A DNA stretch of 32,384 bases from a virus. A program made the position numbers and the translations under genes. Positions 22,586 through 30,572 of the stretch are shown here, piece after piece (the first letter of the stretch is position 1; the number at the start of each line of letters is the position of its first letter). Location of the stretch: positions 1-32,384 of IMG/VR virus record IMGVR_UViG_3300033998_000063. One strand, given 5' to 3'. A model generated the notes under the pieces. The model worked only from the letters and a program-made list of their open reading frames with translations, was not told the DNA's origin and searched no databases.

Positions 22586-22936
22586 ATGATAAACATAGAA
22601 AGTAGGGCTTGGAAGATTTTATCACCCAGCGGCGAGGGCACAAAAGACTATTTTCTTTTTATGACACGTTTTGACCTGGGTATGATGTTCCATTTTCATA
22701 GAGACAATGACAAGGATGAATTTGATGTAGATGCATACTTAGTACAGTGGGTAATAAGCGAAAAAGATGTACTTGAGGCCAACGCTCAAGAAATACTTAG
22801 AGAAACTAAGGACGAGTTTTTTAAGATGGTTAAAAAATATAACGAGCGTGGTGAACTAAAGAGATTGTATAAAGAATTAACTCAACGAGAGTTAACATGT
22901 AGGCCTGATTGGTATGTTAAGTGGGAGGAGGATTAA
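22586..22936 (+). CDS. Early protein of unknown function (116 aa)
   Basis: AAGGAGGGGATTTAT precedes the ATG. The N-terminal half is aromatic and histidine-containing (YFLFMTRFDLGMMFHFHRDN); the second half is a charged helix (EANAQEILRETKDEFFKMVK, KYNERGELKRLYKELTQREL). No catalytic motif is apparent. Its stop is directly followed by the next ATG. Not recognised. Confidence 0.6.
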   Translation: MINIESRAWKILSPSGEGTKDYFLFMTRFDLGMMFHFHRDNDKDEFDVDAYLVQWVISEKDVLEANAQEILRETKDEFFKMVKKYNERGELKRLYKELTQRELTCRPDWYVKWEED

Positions 22937-23383
22937 ATGAATAAGGCAAGATGTTTTATTTGTGACGACCAAATTAATAGAATAAGCGAAGTTGGTACGA
23001 TAATAAGGGGTGACTATATGTTTAAAATATGTCGCCAATGTAGTAAAGCTATTAATGAGGTATACAATGAAGCTGTTGAGGAGGTGCGCAAGATGGGTAT
23101 TACAAGAAAAGAGGTAAGAATATCAGACGCATCGTTAAGTTATTTGCAGTCAGATGAACTGGCCGAGGCGTTCTGTGGAGAATGCCCGTGGAACACATAT
23201 GAACCTTATCGCAAGAATATTGTTACGGGCGAAATAACACAGCCTCATCAAGAATGCCCTGCTGACTTCAGCATCGGCAGCGACAGGTGTGCCATGAAGG
23301 CCCAGTTTGCTGAGGTCGTAGAGGCCTTGGCGGATGCAGACAAACTGGCAGGATTGAAGAGGGAAGTGAAGATTGTATTATGA
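22937..23383 (+). CDS. Eight-cysteine, probably zinc-binding early protein (148 aa)
   Basis: GGGAGGAGGATTAA precedes the ATG. There are two four-cysteine sets. C6-x2-C9 with C32-x2-C35 forms a likely zinc ribbon at the N-terminus. C80-x2-C83 with C107 and C118 (FCGECPW, QECPAD, DRCAM) forms a second site. They flank a charged helix with a basic segment (KMGITRKEVRI). Such proteins often bind nucleic acid or act as regulators; an iron-sulfur site is not excluded. The C-terminus is helical (FAEVVEALADADKLAGLKRE). It overlaps the next gene by four bases (ATGA). Confidence 0.65.
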   Translation: MNKARCFICDDQINRISEVGTIIRGDYMFKICRQCSKAINEVYNEAVEEVRKMGITRKEVRISDASLSYLQSDELAEAFCGECPWNTYEPYRKNIVTGEITQPHQECPADFSIGSDRCAMKAQFAEVVEALADADKLAGLKREVKIVL

Positions 23384-23550
23384 AGGATATGGAGCAAGAA
23401 TTAATTGATATTTTGGATGCTATGCTAAGTCCTGCATTACTAGGAGTACTAACCGATGAGGAGATAATAAGAGATTATGGCAATTTGGGACTTGATATCG
23501 TTCGACGAGGCAGAAGATTGTTAGACCAGATAAATGAGGATGTGTCGTAA
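23380..23550 (+). CDS. Small acidic helical protein (56 aa)
   Basis: The ATG overlaps the previous stop (ATGA). The 56 codons run MKDMEQELIDILDAMLSPAL, then GVLTDEEIIRDYGNLGLDIV, then RRGRRLLDQ to TAA at 23550. It looks like a three-helix protein, acidic overall, with an RRGRR patch. Translational coupling supports that it is real. Function unknown. Confidence 0.55.
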   Translation: MKDMEQELIDILDAMLSPALLGVLTDEEIIRDYGNLGLDIVRRGRRLLDQINEDVS

Positions 23551-23582
23551 TGAGCATAATAGTTGATAAAGGGAGGAGATAA
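23550..23582 (+). other. Ten-codon mini-cistron (MSIIVDKGRR)
   Basis: An ATG overlaps the previous stop (TAATG) and reads ten codons to TAA two bases before the next ATG. It contains the GGGAGGAG ribosome binding site of the next gene. It may serve only to carry ribosomes to that start, or be chance. Confidence 0.3.
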
Positions 23583-23584
23583 GC

Positions 23585-23809
23585 ATGGCTGGCAAATATT
23601 GGATCAAGTCATTGTCTGAGTGGGCCCCCGAGGAGCCTGTCATTATGCACACGAACTTTAATAGCCTTATTAAGGATATTAAAGATTTACATCATGAGAA
23701 TTTAGAACTTAAAAAGCAGTTAGAAAATGCTGTGGCTATCATTCACTATCTCGATTATAAGATAACTGAACTGAAAGCAGAACTTAGTTTATTAAAGGAA
23801 GAACAGTGA
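23585..23809 (+). CDS. Small coiled-coil protein (74 aa)
   Basis: GGGAGGAGATAAGC precedes the ATG. Residues about 25-74 form a long amphipathic helix with heptad leucines (LIKDIKDLHHENLELKKQLE, then IIHYLDYKITELKAELSLLK), a likely dimeric coiled coil. The N-terminus (YWIKSLSEWAPEEPVIMHTN) is a short separate segment. It directly precedes the SNF2-like helicase gene and could be a partner or oligomeric adaptor; this is inferred from position only. Confidence 0.6.
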   Translation: MAGKYWIKSLSEWAPEEPVIMHTNFNSLIKDIKDLHHENLELKKQLENAVAIIHYLDYKITELKAELSLLKEEQ

Positions 23810-23825
23810 GATTGGGGGGGTAATC

Positions 23826-25472
23826 ATGGCCATTCACGCTTGGACTGAGGGACAGCGCATCTACGTGCGTACGCCGTACGAATACAAAGACATCATGAAA
23901 AGCATTACGGGCGGAAGGTGGGATAAACGAAACAAAGCATGGCATTACCCACGCTCTTACCGCACGCTCGATGAAATCATGAAGTCTTTGCCTGGCCCCA
24001 TTGGTCTGAGCGAGGATCTTATGAAACTACTCAATGAAGGAGACCCATACGAGCAAGCAGCACCTATAAAAGAAGCAACCAACTTACCAAATCCTCCAAT
24101 ATGCAAGGGTAATGACTGGCTTCATCAACGTAGAGCTTATTGGTGGGCGAAGGACTTGCCAGCAGTGCTACTCGATATGTGGATGGGGTCGGGCAAAACA
24201 CGTACAGCAATCAATATTGTCCAGAACTGGTATCCTGAAGGTAATGCACGAGTTTTAATAGTATGCCCGCCTAACGTAGTGCCAGTGTGGGAGGAACAGA
24301 TAGCGCAGCATGCCGCTATACCATGGAAGGTTACATTACTTCCTGCAGGTAAGCCTATCCCTAAGAGGGCTGAAATGGCAGAACAAGCGTGGCAGGACAC
24401 TGAGCCTGGGGCCATTACGGCATTGGTGTGCAACTACGAGGCAGTGTGGAGAAGCAAGCTAGGTGAATGGGTATTATCTAAGGAATGGGATGCTGTTATA
24501 GCAGACGAATGCCATAGGTTGCGCACTCCTGGATCTAAACAATCACTATTCTTTGCCAAGCTCCACAAGAGAAGCAAACGTCGCCTAGGCTTAACAGGCA
24601 CGCCCCTTCACGATGGCCCTCTTGACATTTACGGCCAGGCTCGTTTCCTATGTCCTGAGGTCTTTGGTACGAGCTTCGCCAATTTTAGGTCAAGATACGC
24701 TCGTATGGGAGGGTACGGTGGTTATCAAATCCTTGGCTACCAAAACTTAGATGAATTTTACGAAAAGTACAGGTCATTTACATTCTCTGTCGGTCCTGAT
24801 GAAGCACTGCCAGACTTACCACCGATCATCTTTGAACGAAGAGTATGTGAACTAAGCAAAGAAGAGCAACGAGTATACGCCTCACTTGAGAACGACTTTA
24901 TTGCTCAAATCAAAGGCGGGTACGTCACAGTTAACAACGCTCTTACTAAGTTAATTAAGCTTCAGCAAGTAACGTCAGGATACGTCAGAGATGACGACGG
25001 CCATGATAGATATGTTGGCGACAGCAAAAAGAGGTTATTGGCTGACGTGCTATCTGATTTACCAAAAGACGAACCAATTGTGGTATTTTGTCGTTTCACT
25101 CATGACCTTGATACTGTGCATGAGGTAGCCAAGGCCGATGGTAGAAAAAGCTTTGAACTATCTGGGAGGAGGCGTGAGCTTGAAAAGTGGGCGGACTTGG
25201 AAGGAGGTGAGGTGTTAGCAGTACAATTGAAGGCAGGTGGAGAAGGTGTTTCAATGCATAGAGCAAGATACGTCATTGATTATAGTTTAAGCTTTTCACT
25301 CGGCGAATACAACCAAACTCGTAGTCGCTTGCAACGACCAGGACAGACAAGACAAGTTATCTCTATAGCTTTAGTTGCAGAAAATACTGTAGATGAAAAG
25401 ATTTACAAGGCATTGAAACGAAAGGAGAAAGTCATAGAAACAATCCTAAGGGGGTATGGTGGCGATGCATGA
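23826..25472 (+). CDS. SNF2-type superfamily 2 helicase / DNA translocase
   Basis: The protein has 548 residues. Residues 1-70 are a small N-terminal domain with ITGGRWDKRNKAWHYP, common in phage SNF2 proteins. Motif I is MWMGSGKT (118-125), motif II DECH (227-230), motif III LTGTP (256-260). The second lobe has VVFCRFTHD (419-427), motif V QLKAGGEGVSM (467-477) and motif VI QTRSRLQRPGQ (497-507). All ATPase motifs are intact. Members move along duplex DNA and remodel it or displace proteins; phage versions sit with replication and recombination genes as here. A GGGGGGG run precedes the ATG. The end overlaps the next gene. Confidence 0.9.
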   Translation: MAIHAWTEGQRIYVRTPYEYKDIMKSITGGRWDKRNKAWHYPRSYRTLDEIMKSLPGPIGLSEDLMKLLNEGDPYEQAAPIKEATNLPNPPICKGNDWLHQRRAYWWAKDLPAVLLDMWMGSGKTRTAINIVQNWYPEGNARVLIVCPPNVVPVWEEQIAQHAAIPWKVTLLPAGKPIPKRAEMAEQAWQDTEPGAITALVCNYEAVWRSKLGEWVLSKEWDAVIADECHRLRTPGSKQSLFFAKLHKRSKRRLGLTGTPLHDGPLDIYGQARFLCPEVFGTSFANFRSRYARMGGYGGYQILGYQNLDEFYEKYRSFTFSVGPDEALPDLPPIIFERRVCELSKEEQRVYASLENDFIAQIKGGYVTVNNALTKLIKLQQVTSGYVRDDDGHDRYVGDSKKRLLADVLSDLPKDEPIVVFCRFTHDLDTVHEVAKADGRKSFELSGRRRELEKWADLEGGEVLAVQLKAGGEGVSMHRARYVIDYSLSFSLGEYNQTRSRLQRPGQTRQVISIALVAENTVDEKIYKALKRKEKVIETILRGYGGDA

Positions 25473-25878
25473 TTCATTGAAGGAACTTATAAGGCAGTAT
25501 GTGGAGGCAGAAAGAGAAAAGCGTATGGTGGAGGAGGAATTGGGGGAGATTAAAAACAAGCTGAATGCATTAGCTGATATGGTAAAAGAAGCTTTCGAAA
25601 CTATGGGGCTTCAAAACTTAAAACTAGAGAATGGAGTTACAATAGCTCTACGTACAGATATAAGGGCAAGAATACCTGAGGACAAAAAAGAGGAGGCTTA
25701 TGAGGAGTTCAAGAGACAGGGTTTTGATGGTCTCGTTAAAGAGACCATACACCCCAAGACCTTGGAGTCCTGGGTCAGAGAATATGCTGATATCAACGGT
25801 GTAGAATTGCCCGAATGGGCAGCAAAATACATAGAAGTATACGAGCAGGTAAGGCCAGTTATACTGGGCCTAAAATAA
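25456..25878 (+). CDS. Phage DNA-metabolism-associated protein with N-terminal coiled coil (140 aa)
   Basis: It starts inside the end of the helicase gene; ATG at 25456 or 25465 are both possible. Residues 5-50 form a charged coiled coil (IRQYVEAEREKRMVEEELGE). Then a compact domain follows: LENGVTIALRTDIRARIPED, a helix with FKRQGFDGLV, and HPKTLESWVREY with NGVELPEWAAKYIEVYEQVR. This order resembles a widespread phage family near replication genes ('...v.k..l.e...e....lP.gv....'). No biochemical function is known to me. Confidence 0.6.
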   Translation: MVAMHDSLKELIRQYVEAEREKRMVEEELGEIKNKLNALADMVKEAFETMGLQNLKLENGVTIALRTDIRARIPEDKKEEAYEEFKRQGFDGLVKETIHPKTLESWVREYADINGVELPEWAAKYIEVYEQVRPVILGLK

Positions 25879-25896
25879 ATAAGGGAGGTAATGAAG

Positions 25897-26625
25897 ATGG
25901 CATACGAAATAGTAAAGGCTGAAGGTTTTGCAATAGCAACGCAGGGGGAGAAGGTGAAGGTAGTTCTTGAAGCCAACCTTGGTGGGGACAAGATCAACCA
26001 GTTTGACCTTGATAAAGTCACAGTGCCCGCAGGAGGAGGTATAGCGTGGGAAGTACCTGGGCTCACGGGGCCTGAGTCTACGCCTGAAATTGAAGGCGTG
26101 ATTGTGGGATGGAAGCCTGTAAGATCATTGTATTTAACAAGCTTTCAAGATGCTCCAGGTACTCCACCAAACTGCTCAAGCGACGATGGTATTACTGGGT
26201 TTGGTGACCCCCTTGAGAAAGGATACGAGGAGCGCAGAGACTGTGCCACATGCCCGATGAATCAGTGGGGCAGTGCCCTTGACGGAAACGGCAAACGATG
26301 CGCCGAACGAAGGTTGTTATTTGTCCTGCGCAAGAACGACCAGATACCTATCATGGTAGTGGTACCGCCCACATCTTTGAAGAATGCTAAGTCATACTTC
26401 TTACGGCTGACTCAAGCCAACGTGCCTTACTATGGCGTAATAACTGGGTTAACTCTTTCTAAGGTTAAATCAAAGAGCGGTATCACTTATTCGCAGATTG
26501 AGTTTAAGGTCAAAGGTATTCTTGCAGACCCAGATGTAGAGATGTTCCAGTCTTATGCTGAGTTCTGGAACGGAGTAATGAAGGGCATTAAGTTCGATCC
26601 TGAGCTGGTAGAGCCAGAAGCATAA
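25897..26625 (+). CDS. Four-cysteine phage protein, possibly ssDNA-binding (242 aa)
   Basis: ATG at 25897 is eight bases after GGGAGG and is preferred over ATG at 25891, two bases after it. From this start, cysteines at about 93, 116, 119 and 135 (PPNCSSDDG, CATCPMNQWG, KRCAERR) likely bind one metal. The rest is strand-rich (RLLFVLRKNDQIPIMVVVPP, SYFLRLTQANVPYYGVITGL, YSQIEFKVKGIL), as in an OB-like fold. The 'CSSxDG...CxxCPxNQWGS' signature occurs in phage proteins beside replication genes. Being the abundant-type small protein between helicase and primase, an ssDNA-binding role is plausible but unproven. Confidence 0.55.
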   Translation: MAYEIVKAEGFAIATQGEKVKVVLEANLGGDKINQFDLDKVTVPAGGGIAWEVPGLTGPESTPEIEGVIVGWKPVRSLYLTSFQDAPGTPPNCSSDDGITGFGDPLEKGYEERRDCATCPMNQWGSALDGNGKRCAERRLLFVLRKNDQIPIMVVVPPTSLKNAKSYFLRLTQANVPYYGVITGLTLSKVKSKSGITYSQIEFKVKGILADPDVEMFQSYAEFWNGVMKGIKFDPELVEPEA

Positions 26626-26632
26626 CGTTTAC

Positions 26633-26657
26633 ATAGAGGGGCCTTGCGCCCCTCTAT
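26633..26657 (+). other. Perfect 10-bp hairpin between 4-Cys protein and primase genes
   Basis: ATAGAGGGGC (26633-26642) pairs fully with GCCCCTCTAT (26648-26657) around CTTGC. It is followed by TACTACC rather than a T-run, so it is not a standard terminator. It may protect the 3' end of the upstream message or adjust downstream expression. Confidence 0.55.
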
Positions 26658-26683
26658 TACTACCAGCGAAGGGAGGTGTAGAT

Positions 26684-28387
26684 GTGCTTGACTATATACC
26701 AATCACGTCAAAAACAAAGAACCTATGGTCATATATCTGGACACTGAAAGATAAAAAGTCTTTCTGGTTTCTGTTGAATGAATTTAGCCTTGGCAAGGCA
26801 AAGGAATACATAGAAAAACATAAAGATGAAACTGATATGTACATTGCCGTGTCGTTATTCAAGGAGGGCGGCGACAGAGTTACGAGGGGCAAAGCCGCTG
26901 ACTCGATAGGACTGTACGGTCTTTGGCTTGACATTGACGTTCAATGTTTACATCGTTCAAGGGCTGATCTACCACGTACTACAGCCGATGCAACAAAGAT
27001 CCTTGCTGATGGCCCTAAGCCGTCGCTTGTTATAAATTCTGGCTATGGCCTCCAAGCTTGGTGGTTATTTACTGAGCCGTTCATTTTTGATAGTCCTGAA
27101 GATAGATTATCTGCCTCAAAGTTAGCTGGGGCGTGGAATGAATGGTACAGGCTGAAGGCTTTGCATTTTGGCTGGGGGCTAGACAGCGTCAGCGACCTTG
27201 CTAGGATCATGAGGATTCCTGGTACCTTTAATCACAAGGGTGAATTCCCTGTCCCCGTAGAAATCATAGAAGATACTAAGTGCTTATATACTGTTGCAGA
27301 ACTAACAGACATGATACCACAGGAAGCATGGGATGCCAGGCGTGGTACGAGCGATCCTTCAATATCCGTAAACATAGTGATTAATCCTGATGCTGACTAC
27401 CCGCCACAATTTTCATCTATGTGTGCCAATATAGAAAATTTCGCTGTTACCTGGACGCATAAAAAGCCAATCAAAGACAGGTCAAACAGCGGTTACGACC
27501 TAGCTATAGCATCCTACGCAGCTATGGCTAACCTGTCAGATCAAGAGATATGCGACCTCTTGATATGCCACGCCAAAGAGCAGGGCTTTCCTATTAAACG
27601 GCTTGAATATTACCAGAGAACTATAGCCAAAGCACGTGAGGGCGGTCAGCTAGGGTTAGCTCCTGAAGAAACACACGACGTATCTTCTATTATCCCTAAG
27701 TTGAAAGACTTGAATGCCAGCGGCCAAGATACTGTATACGCTGAGAGAAAGTCAGTGTTTGCTCTTTTGTCGATACTCTTTGGTCTACAGATATATGACT
27801 TCATAGCATATAAAACAGACCCACGTGAGTATGAGCTTTTCACTGAGAATGGCAAGGTATTCTTTCACAAAGGGCAAGAAGACTTGGCCACATCTAACGC
27901 TTTTAGGAAAAGGGTGGGTGACATAACAAAGGTATACCCACCCCGTTACAAAACAGAGGACTGGGACGTTATTTTGCAGGCACTGAGGTTTGCCGCCCGT
28001 GACGTTGACATAGGTCAAGAATTGTCAGAGGAATCGCAGACCAAGATGTGGGTGGAAAGTTATTTGGCTAGCCACCCCCCATTACCTGAAGACAACATAG
28101 AGGAGGCTGTAATAGCTAGAAAGCCGTTTTATAGGAATGACAGTGTTTGTTTTTACATTGATGAACTTAGGTCATGGTTAATGTCACGGGGGGAAAGAAT
28201 TCCCTTGCAAAAGCTAGGTGCAAGACTACAAAGAATAGGCATTAAAAACACAAAGATAAACTATAGAACTCATATTGGCACAAGGGCACAAACGAGAGTG
28301 TTTGAAATGCCAGCGGAAGATATAAAAATAGAGGCGGAAGGAGGCGAAGAAGATGGAGACTACGAAGACTACGAAGACTACGAATGA
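26684..28387 (+). CDS. AEP-superfamily (PrimPol-like) primase
   Basis: The protein has 567 residues. Start is GTG at 26684, seven bases after GGGAGG; the nearby ATG at 26682 is out of frame. The catalytic core shows the three AEP motifs: LWLDIDV (D83, D85), NSGYGLQAWW (118-127) and DSVSDLARIMRIPGTFNHK (167-185). A helical domain follows (SGYDLAIASYAAMANLSDQE with ICDLL), like the PriCT module. The C-terminal part ends in a winged-helix-like segment (VCFYIDELRSWLMSRGERIP) and an acidic tail (EDGDYEDYEDYE). It makes primers and may also extend them. No helicase domain is fused, unlike many phage primases. Confidence 0.8.
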   Translation: MLDYIPITSKTKNLWSYIWTLKDKKSFWFLLNEFSLGKAKEYIEKHKDETDMYIAVSLFKEGGDRVTRGKAADSIGLYGLWLDIDVQCLHRSRADLPRTTADATKILADGPKPSLVINSGYGLQAWWLFTEPFIFDSPEDRLSASKLAGAWNEWYRLKALHFGWGLDSVSDLARIMRIPGTFNHKGEFPVPVEIIEDTKCLYTVAELTDMIPQEAWDARRGTSDPSISVNIVINPDADYPPQFSSMCANIENFAVTWTHKKPIKDRSNSGYDLAIASYAAMANLSDQEICDLLICHAKEQGFPIKRLEYYQRTIAKAREGGQLGLAPEETHDVSSIIPKLKDLNASGQDTVYAERKSVFALLSILFGLQIYDFIAYKTDPREYELFTENGKVFFHKGQEDLATSNAFRKRVGDITKVYPPRYKTEDWDVILQALRFAARDVDIGQELSEESQTKMWVESYLASHPPLPEDNIEEAVIARKPFYRNDSVCFYIDELRSWLMSRGERIPLQKLGARLQRIGIKNTKINYRTHIGTRAQTRVFEMPAEDIKIEAEGGEEDGDYEDYEDYE

Positions 28388-30023
28388 ATACAGAGTCTTT
28401 GGCCCGCCAGGCACGGGTAAGACTACATATCTCGCTCGACAAATCAAACGAGCTAGGCAAACTTACGGCGGCGAAAATGTATTTGTTACTTCGTTTACCA
28501 GAGCCGCTGCTATAGAAATAGCCTCACGTGACGGCGTAGGCTTGCCTAAAACATCTGTTGGTACATTACATGCACATTGTTATAGAGCTTTAGAATGCCA
28601 TGACATCGCTGAAAACCACTTTGCAGAGTTCAATGCAGAATATCCCGACATGGCCATAACAACTGATGTAGATATTGATGACCCCTTCGACGTTCAGCCT
28701 GCCACAACTCCAGGGGCTGAAGGATACCAAGAAATGCAACGGCTACGATCAATGCTCATACCTCCAGAGATGTGGCCTACGAATATAAGAATGTTATATA
28801 ACGCCTGGGAGACGTGGAAACGAGGCAATAACTTACTTGATTTTACTGATTTACTTGAGATTGCGCTGAAAGAAATCCCCTATGCACCTAACAAACCTGT
28901 TGTTGGTTTTGTCGATGAAGCGCAGGACATGACACCTTTGCAGTTTGCCTTAGTACGTAAGTGGGGCAGCCAAATGGATATGTTGATATTGGCAGGAGAC
29001 GATCAACAGTGTCTCTATAGTTTCCTTGGAGCTTCACCTGATTCAATGCTTGATCCGCCGTTACCCGAAGATCACATTATAATATTAGGGCAATCATATA
29101 GAGTGCCTAAGTCGATATTGTCTTGGTCTGAAAATATAATATCTAAAGTCAAAAGACGTCAAAAGAAAGAATACAAACCACGAGAGGAGGATGGTAAGGT
29201 CGTTGAAGGTAGGGTCAGACTTTCTCAAGCCAACGCCAAAGACCCATCGATGTTGCTCTTAGAAGTAGAAAAAGACATGAACAGAGGCAAAAAAATAATG
29301 GTCTTAGCCTCATGTGCTTACATGCTCATCCCCTTCATAAAACTTATGAGAGAGGAAGGCATAGCCTACCACAATCCTTACAGACTAAAGCAAGGTGCAT
29401 GGAACCCATTGAATCATGGTAGAGGTACTTCATCTGCTGACAGGTTAGCATCCTTCATGAAGTTTTCTAAGACTTTGTGGGGTGAGGCCGCAACGCCTAT
29501 GTGGTCAGCCGAAGACTTAGAGAAATGGATCCCATTGATAGATTCTAAAGTCTTAAAATACGGGGTCAAAGAAAAGATTAAAAGGGCTAAGCCAACTGAT
29601 AAGTTTACTATAGCTGATGCGTTTTCTGATGAAGAGGCTTTAACGATGGTCTTTGGCAATGAAGAAAGAAAGCTTGAGTGGTTTGAAGCAAACCTCACAG
29701 CTGAAGGGAAGAAAAAAATGCAGTATCCGTTAAAAATATTGAAGAAAAAAGCGTCACAGCTTTTAGATCAGCCACAAGTAATCATAGGAACAATACACAG
29801 CGTCAAGGGTGGTGAGGCTGACATTGTTTATGTGTTACCCGACCTTGCTAGACCACAAGTAAAAAAGTGGTACGGAGGTGATGACGATAGAGACTCACTT
29901 AGAAGGTTGTATTACGTTGCAGGCACAAGGGCCAGAGAAGAATTAGTTTTGTGTACGCCGTCGTTTGGCGTGCATGGCTTCCCTTTAATGGAGGGGTTAA
30001 CGTGTCAGAAAAACTTATTGTAA
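28353..30023 (+). CDS. UvrD/Rep-like superfamily 1 helicase
   Basis: The protein has 556 residues. The ATG lies 35 bases inside the primase end, after GGAGGCGAAGAAG. Motif I is GPPGTGKTT (17-25), Ia TSFTRAAAIEIAS, motif II VDEAQD (187-192), motif III AGDDQQCLYSFLGA (214-227), motif IV GQSYRVP (246-252), motif V GTIHSVKGGEAD and motif VI YYVAGTRARE. All are intact. It is expected to unwind DNA 3' to 5'. Between motifs III and V there is room for a reduced 2B domain. Together with the primase and SNF2 protein it forms the core of the replication module. The N-terminal METTKTTKTT comes from a 9-bp repeat. Confidence 0.92.
   Translation: METTKTTKTTNEYRVFGPPGTGKTTYLARQIKRARQTYGGENVFVTSFTRAAAIEIASRDGVGLPKTSVGTLHAHCYRALECHDIAENHFAEFNAEYPDMAITTDVDIDDPFDVQPATTPGAEGYQEMQRLRSMLIPPEMWPTNIRMLYNAWETWKRGNNLLDFTDLLEIALKEIPYAPNKPVVGFVDEAQDMTPLQFALVRKWGSQMDMLILAGDDQQCLYSFLGASPDSMLDPPLPEDHIIILGQSYRVPKSILSWSENIISKVKRRQKKEYKPREEDGKVVEGRVRLSQANAKDPSMLLLEVEKDMNRGKKIMVLASCAYMLIPFIKLMREEGIAYHNPYRLKQGAWNPLNHGRGTSSADRLASFMKFSKTLWGEAATPMWSAEDLEKWIPLIDSKVLKYGVKEKIKRAKPTDKFTIADAFSDEEALTMVFGNEERKLEWFEANLTAEGKKKMQYPLKILKKKASQLLDQPQVIIGTIHSVKGGEADIVYVLPDLARPQVKKWYGGDDDRDSLRRLYYVAGTRAREELVLCTPSFGVHGFPLMEGLTCQKNLL
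28358..28384 (+). repeat. Three GACTACGAA units read in two frames
   Basis: A 9-bp unit is repeated three times without change in the overlap of primase and helicase genes. In the primase frame it encodes DYEDYEDYE, the acidic end; in the helicase frame it contributes the TTKTTKTT start. The primase stop follows directly. Confidence 0.9.
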
Positions 30024-30346
30024 AGAAAATACAGGAATGGTTTAAAGCTAAGGGTGGTGTTTGTCATAAAGTGCATGGTGGGCCTATGTCGGCAGGATTC
30101 CCCGACATTATAGGGTGTATAAAGGGGCGTACGTGGGTGGTTGAGGTTAAAGTACCAGGTGCAAAACCTAGAGTACCCAAGGTTAAACGCAATGAAGTAC
30201 CACAAGAGATGCAAGAATGGTTAGCAATGGGGGCCACAATGCTTCAAGCTAAGACGCTGTATGATTGGCAGAAAGCTGGAGCCATAGTATTAGTGGCTAC
30301 CAGCATAGAAGATATGGAACAAAAATTTAAGGAGGGACAAATATGA
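30002..30346 (+). CDS. VRR-NUC family nuclease
   Basis: The start is GTG at 30002 with TGGAGGGGTTAAC before it; an in-frame ATG at 29951 lies within the helicase gene and lacks a site. The product has 114 residues. GFPDIIGCIKGRTWVVEVKV is the PD-(D/E)xK core in VRR-NUC form (G-x-PD ... E-x-K). The N-terminal helix and following GGVCHKVHGG are typical. Phage members are stand-alone structure-specific nucleases, thought to cut branched DNA. It overlaps both neighbours, so it is coupled to the helicase. Confidence 0.9.
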   Translation: MSEKLIVKKIQEWFKAKGGVCHKVHGGPMSAGFPDIIGCIKGRTWVVEVKVPGAKPRVPKVKRNEVPQEMQEWLAMGATMLQAKTLYDWQKAGAIVLVATSIEDMEQKFKEGQI

Positions 30347-30567
30347 TAAATTTGAAGAAAGATTTAACTGAGAAAGAATGGACGATAATTAAACTAAAGG
30401 CGCAGGGCAAGACAGCTAAGGAGATAGGTGAAATCTTGGATCGAAGCCCTAAAACAATTAAGAATAGACTACTTACTATCTACAAAAAACTTGAGGTAAG
30501 CGGAACTATTGAAATGCTCAAGAAACTTCATGATGAATATGGAGTAGATGTGTGGGACTTGGAGTGA
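30343..30567 (+). CDS. LuxR-type helix-turn-helix protein (74 aa)
   Basis: ATG overlaps the nuclease stop (ATGA) and has AAGGAGGGACAAAT before it. DLTEKEWTIIKLKAQGKTAK followed by EIGEILDRSPKTIKNRLLTI is a complete GerE/LuxR-type DNA-binding domain, with no receiver or ligand-binding domain. The last 20 residues are an acidic helix. A stand-alone HTH near the end of the early operon is a candidate for late-gene activation or early repression. Confidence 0.8.
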   Translation: MINLKKDLTEKEWTIIKLKAQGKTAKEIGEILDRSPKTIKNRLLTIYKKLEVSGTIEMLKKLHDEYGVDVWDLE

Positions 30568-30572
30568 GGTAA

